Shown here in pieces: positions 5,404 to 8,681 of a DNA stretch of 8,681 nucleotides; within the stretch, counting starts at the first letter, position 1, and every line of letters begins with the position of its first letter. A program made the translations under genes and the position numbers. The stretch is from CAYUAI01 sp964442745 (lineage in GTDB: Bacteria; Pseudomonadota; Gammaproteobacteria; S012-40). Below the pieces are notes generated by a model. The model was not told the origin of the DNA. It was given only the letters and a program-made list of their open reading frames with translations, and searched no databases. Location of the stretch: NCBI GenBank assembly GCA_964442745.1, contig CAYUAI010000127.1:1-8681 (forward strand). Direction: 5' to 3'.

Positions 5404-6684
5404 ATGAATTTAAAAGAATTTAAACAAGCTGGACACTGGCCAACCTTACTGGCCGCCTTTTTATATTTTGATGTCAGCTTTATGATCTGGATGGTACTCG
5501 GTCCGTTATCGTTATATATCACACAAGACCTCAATTTAACCATTGACGAGAAATTCACTATCATCGCCATACCCATTTTGTTTGGTGCCTTATTACGTAT
5601 TCCACTTGGAGCTTTAACGGATCAGATCGGACCAAAAAAAGCCGGCCAGCTTAGCCAATTGTGTGTCATGACCGCATTAACTTACACCTGGATTTTTGGT
5701 TTACATAGCAAATTAGACGTCGAGATTCTCGGGGTAGTACTTGGCTTCGCTGGCGCCAGTTTTGCCATCGCCATCCCGCAAGCCAGTCGCTGGTATCCAC
5801 CGAAATTTCAAGGCATCGTATTAGGCGTTGCCGGTGCCGCTGGCACAGGGATGGTACTCGGTTCCATGATTGTGCCATGGCTCGCGGAAAACTTTGGTTG
5901 GCAATCGGTATTTGGTTTTCTTTTAATACCGGCCGGTATTGTATTTATCTTGTACAGCCTCATGGCAAAAGATGCACCGGAAAAACGGGCGCCCATCAGC
6001 TTAAAAAATTATACCACGGTATTAAAAGATGTGGATACCTGGTGGTTTATGTTTTTTTATTCCATTACCTTTGGCGGTTTTGTCGGGTTAGGCAGTGTAT
6101 TGCCGCTGTATTTCACCTCCTGGTATCATACCTCTGGAATTACCGCAGGTATGATGGTGGCCATTGTTGTTTTTGCCGGCTCCATGTTTCGCCCGATGGG
6201 CGGTCTCATGGCCGACCGCTTAGGCGGTATTAAATCTTTGCAAATTTTGTTTACCGTGGTCGCCTTGTCTTATTTAGCCATTTCATTTATGCCTGAAGGA
6301 CCCATGCCAGACTTGACAAACACGGTGGATGCCAAAGTGGCAGGCTGGACTTTATCTTCCCTGCCGGGTATCGCCTGGCTGGCGGTATTCATCTTTTTCA
6401 TTGGCGCCATGGCCTTGGGAATGGGCAACGGTGCGGTATTCCAATTAGTGCCATTGCGATTCCGCAAAGAAATGGGGGTCGTCACTGGCCTCGTCGGTGC
6501 GGCGGGCGGTACCGGTGGTTTCATGTTAGCCAAAGCACTCGGCCTGTCAAAAAGCATGACCGGAGATTTCGCGATCGGGTTTTGGATATTTGCCGGTTTG
6601 GCGATCATTGGATTGATTGGCATGACACGGGTTAAACGGCGTTGGCGCACCACCTGGGGTTCAGCCTCTGGTGCTCGGGTCTAA
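5404..6684 (+). CDS. Nitrate/nitrite transporter, MFS NNP family (NasA/NarK-type)
   Basis: A 426-residue inner-membrane protein with about 12 hydrophobic segments, typical of single-domain NNP transporters. Conserved features are R65 in LLRIPLGALTDQIGPKK (segment 2 and the MFS loop) and R263 in MFRPMGGLMADRLGG (segment 8). These correspond to the two arginines that hold the anion in NarK. The second nitrate signature is nearly complete (GMGNGAVFQLVP, residues 339-350, then TGLVGAAGGTGGF, 361-373). The first signature (117-150) has the expected SRWYPPKFQG but reads GVAGAAGTGM where relatives have an Asn-containing glycine-rich stretch. The sigma-54/NtrC promoter in front and the PP2C-kinase gene behind point to assimilatory nitrate uptake (NasA type) rather than respiratory exchange. 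The short C-terminal tail is basic and cytoplasmic. Substrate preference, nitrate or nitrite, cannot be fixed from the sequence. Confidence 0.9.
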   Translation: MNLKEFKQAGHWPTLLAAFLYFDVSFMIWMVLGPLSLYITQDLNLTIDEKFTIIAIPILFGALLRIPLGALTDQIGPKKAGQLSQLCVMTALTYTWIFGLHSKLDVEILGVVLGFAGASFAIAIPQASRWYPPKFQGIVLGVAGAAGTGMVLGSMIVPWLAENFGWQSVFGFLLIPAGIVFILYSLMAKDAPEKRAPISLKNYTTVLKDVDTWWFMFFYSITFGGFVGLGSVLPLYFTSWYHTSGITAGMMVAIVVFAGSMFRPMGGLMADRLGGIKSLQILFTVVALSYLAISFMPEGPMPDLTNTVDAKVAGWTLSSLPGIAWLAVFIFFIGAMALGMGNGAVFQLVPLRFRKEMGVVTGLVGAAGGTGGFMLAKALGLSKSMTGDFAIGFWIFAGLAIIGLIGMTRVKRRWRTTWGSASGARV

Positions 6685-6697
6685 TCACACAGGTCCT

Positions 6698-6742
6698 GCC
6701 TTGTCATTGTGCGGCGCCAGGGAAGCGTATACAATGACAGGC
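6698..6742 (+). promoter_or_regulatory. Long hairpin in the transporter-kinase gap
   Basis: tgtcattgt (6702-6710) and acaatgaca (6731-6739) are perfect inverted repeats. After a one-base bulge the outer gcc/ggc pairs extend the stem to 12 bp, with a GC-rich loop of 20 nt. No T-run follows, so it is not an ordinary intrinsic terminator. If the two genes are co-transcribed it could protect or cleave the mRNA between cistrons and lower kinase output, or bind a protein. It does not show the paired A-n-n-G hexaloops of an ANTAR/NasT target. Confidence 0.5.
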
Positions 6743-6812
6743 CACTTGTACTGCATCGTAGGCTCCACTTAAACAGACAGGCAACCTAACTTTCTTATTG
6801 GCTCGATAAGGC

Positions 6813-8510
6813 ATGTTAAACGAACGTTTACAAATCAGCTTAGGATTCGCAACGGAAACCGGCAAACGAGAGGATAATCAGGATTTTATTGGCGCCTGCT
6901 TGGCCTCCCCTAGTCAACAAGTGACCAAGGGCATCGTGGCCGCCGTGGCGGACGGTGTCGGCGGTAATGCCGGTGGACGACAAGCGGCAGAATTGACCGT
7001 GCGCAATTTCATTGACGCTTATTACGGCTTATCAGAAACATTAAGTGTTGAACAGGCGGCGGCCACCGCGTTAGCGACAATCAATCGCTGGATTTTTTTA
7101 CAAGGTAAATACGATAGTTTATTGAAGCACATGGCGACCACATTCAGTGCCGTTATACTGCGTGGCCGTCAAATCCACTTCATTCATATTGGTGATAGTC
7201 GAATCTATCGACTGCGCGATGATCATTTAATTTGCCTCACTCAAGACCACACCTTAAAAAATCCCAATTTAAATCACGTATTATATCGCGCCGTTGGCTT
7301 GGAAGAAGGTGCCCGTGCTGACTATGCTGTCCACAACATCAATTTACATGATCGCTATTTATTATGCAGTGACGGCGTACATGGCGTACTCAAATCTTCA
7401 GAAATAAAAAAATTACTGCAAGCAAAAACGGCCTCTGAAGACAGTGCAAAAACCCTAATTAAAGCCGCCCTCAGTGCCGGCTCCAATGACAATATCACCA
7501 CACTAATCATTGATGTGGTTGGCCTACCCACCATTGAACAATCAGACCTGGAGATCAGCATTGAGCAGATTCCCATAAAGAAAATTCCAAACCTTGGGGA
7601 TGTCATTGATGATTTCACCATAGAAACTTTATTGGCCAAAGGTCGATATAGCCAACTGTTTGTTTGTCACGACAATCTCTCTCATCAAAAATGTGTCATT
7701 AAATTTCCTCAACAAAGCGTGGCTGAAGATAACACCTATCATCGTGCTTTTGTGCGTGAAGCCTGGATTGGCGCACGCGTCAATAGTACTTGGGTGGCAG
7801 ATATCACCGAACTCGCCCCCGGACGACAAACCTGCCTCTATTCCGTGATGCCCTATTACCAAGGCATGACTCTCACCCAGCGTATTACACAAGATATTAA
7901 AATGCCCTTGCAAGCCGGCGTTGAGATTGGTATAAAACTTGGCAAAGCCATTTATGCATTAAACCGATTGCAAATTATCCATCGAGATATCAAACCCGAC
8001 AACCTCATCTTGCTCAATGATGGTGGTCTTAAATTATTAGATTTAGGGGTCGCATTGTTACCTGGATTTAAGGAATTTCCTGATGAAAACATTCCGGGAA
8101 CGCCAAGTTACATGGCTCCCGAATTATTCCAAGGTGAACGGGGCAACATCAAAACTGATTTATATGCGTTTGGGGTCACTCTCTATCAACTCTTTTCCGG
8201 CGGTCATTATCCCTATGGGGAAGTCGAAGCTTTCTCACGTCCACGATTTCGTAAATACACCCAGCTCACCCATTACCGCCCGGACCTTCCCGCCTGGTTG
8301 GACGCATTAATCATGAATGCCGTTGCCGTTGATCCAAACAAACGTTTTAGCGATGCCATGGAACTCACCTTGGAACTAGAAAATAGCTTAGTCAAAGGCG
8401 GCGCTAAACACACCTTAAAACCCACCTTATATCAAAAAAATCCAGTGCTATTTTGGCAAATCATCAGCGTCGCATTACTTATCGCATTGATTGCCTCACT
8501 GACCAAATAA
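6813..8510 (+). CDS. Bifunctional PP2C-type phosphatase / Ser-Thr protein kinase, membrane-anchored, nitrate-assimilation associated
   Basis: A 565-residue fusion. Residues about 8-236 are a bacterial PP2C phosphatase with its metal-binding acidic residues: REDNQD (19-24), ADGVGG (46-51), GDSR (127-130), CSDGVHG (185-191) and SNDN (224-227). Residues about 265-525 are a Hanks-type kinase: K297 in CVIKFP, E316 in FVREAW, catalytic loop HRDIKPDN (390-397), DLG (410-412) for the usual DFG, APE (435-437) and D449. The glycine loop is degenerate (LLAKGRYSQLF). Residues about 546-562 form one C-terminal membrane helix, so both domains face the cytoplasm. The ATG at 6813 is the first possible start, because TAA lies in frame at 6807; its ribosome site is poor. 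The gene follows the nitrate transporter by 128 bp. In Pseudomonas a similar fusion stands between nasA and nirBD (PA1782, from memory). Both activities look intact; the substrate is unknown. Confidence 0.92.
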   Translation: MLNERLQISLGFATETGKREDNQDFIGACLASPSQQVTKGIVAAVADGVGGNAGGRQAAELTVRNFIDAYYGLSETLSVEQAAATALATINRWIFLQGKYDSLLKHMATTFSAVILRGRQIHFIHIGDSRIYRLRDDHLICLTQDHTLKNPNLNHVLYRAVGLEEGARADYAVHNINLHDRYLLCSDGVHGVLKSSEIKKLLQAKTASEDSAKTLIKAALSAGSNDNITTLIIDVVGLPTIEQSDLEISIEQIPIKKIPNLGDVIDDFTIETLLAKGRYSQLFVCHDNLSHQKCVIKFPQQSVAEDNTYHRAFVREAWIGARVNSTWVADITELAPGRQTCLYSVMPYYQGMTLTQRITQDIKMPLQAGVEIGIKLGKAIYALNRLQIIHRDIKPDNLILLNDGGLKLLDLGVALLPGFKEFPDENIPGTPSYMAPELFQGERGNIKTDLYAFGVTLYQLFSGGHYPYGEVEAFSRPRFRKYTQLTHYRPDLPAWLDALIMNAVAVDPNKRFSDAMELTLELENSLVKGGAKHTLKPTLYQKNPVLFWQIISVALLIALIASLTK

Positions 8511-8633
8511 ATTAGCCCTCTGTCATTATACTCAGCCCGCTCATAAACTATCATTTTTACATCCCATCTTCAGGCTACCTTTGACCGATCTTCCGTCGTA
8601 AAATCCTCAAAATATACCCGTAGCGCTTTAAAT

Positions 8634-8676
8634 TTAGGTGTTCTAGGTACTTGATATTGTATTACATATCACCTAA
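8634..8676. repeat. Inverted repeat / alternative hairpin downstream of the kinase gene
   Basis: ttaggtg (8634-8640) is the exact reverse complement of cacctaa (8670-8676). A second left arm, taggt at 8644-8648, can pair with accta instead and stack, with a 4-nt bulge, on gatat/atatc (8653-8657 and 8666-8670) around an 8-nt loop. The two folds exclude each other. No T-run is seen before the window ends, so it is more likely a leader or operator of the next gene than a terminator. The remaining 8511-8633 shows nothing recognisable. Confidence 0.35.
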
Positions 8677-8681
8677 GCTTC

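Noticed and set aside
6270..6653. 127-codon minus-strand frame inside the transporter gene
   Set aside because: Composition (Pro, Ala, Met) is that of an antisense shadow of membrane-protein codons, and the plus strand encodes a well-conserved NNP transporter.
6739..6762. Possible sigma-54 promoter for the kinase gene (ggcc...ctgc)
   Set aside because: The GG and GC elements are 11 bp apart and the -24 box is poor.

Overview
The window looks like chromosomal DNA of a Gram-negative gammaproteobacterium of moderate GC content. The supporting signs are a short NlpC/P60 lipoprotein with a clear lipobox, a FapA/DUF342 protein, a NasA/NarK-type nitrate transporter behind an NtrC/sigma-54 type promoter, and a PP2C-kinase fusion next to that transporter. 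I cannot name the species; a marine or methylotrophic gammaproteobacterium would fit, but that is a guess.

Bases 1-2325 are a mobile-element zone. First comes a truncated relic of an IS66-family transposase (about 88-642), which ends in a short sequence resembling the 3' part of a tRNA gene. Next is a complete single-transposase IS66-family element (686-2317). Its ends are intact inverted repeats starting GTAA, and an exact 8-bp target duplication (acaaaata) flanks it. Its transposase reading frame is split by a frameshift near base 1085.

Bases 2326-5094 hold a non-coding stretch with a plausible sigma-70 promoter, a small secreted peptidoglycan hydrolase of the NlpC/P60 family (lipoprotein), and a 548-residue DUF342/FapA-like protein. 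No flagellar gene is visible nearby.

Bases 5095-8681 form the beginning of a nitrate-assimilation locus. A 309-bp upstream region carries one perfect and one weaker NtrC-type palindrome, about three helical turns apart, and a well-matched -24/-12 promoter. This drives a nitrate/nitrite MFS transporter, then a bifunctional PP2C phosphatase / Ser-Thr kinase with a C-terminal membrane anchor. The same order (transporter, PP2C-kinase, then assimilatory nitrite and nitrate reductase genes) is known from pseudomonads, so nirB/nirD/nas genes are expected just beyond the right edge. Expression should rise under nitrogen limitation, and the kinase/phosphatase may adjust transport or reduction after translation; its substrate cannot be read from the sequence.

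I found no CRISPR array, no complete RNA gene and no clearly new defence-type system. The points most worth following are the PP2C-kinase in its nitrogen-regulated setting, the altered first nitrate signature of the transporter, the hairpin between the two genes, and the tRNA-like scar at the transposase relic.
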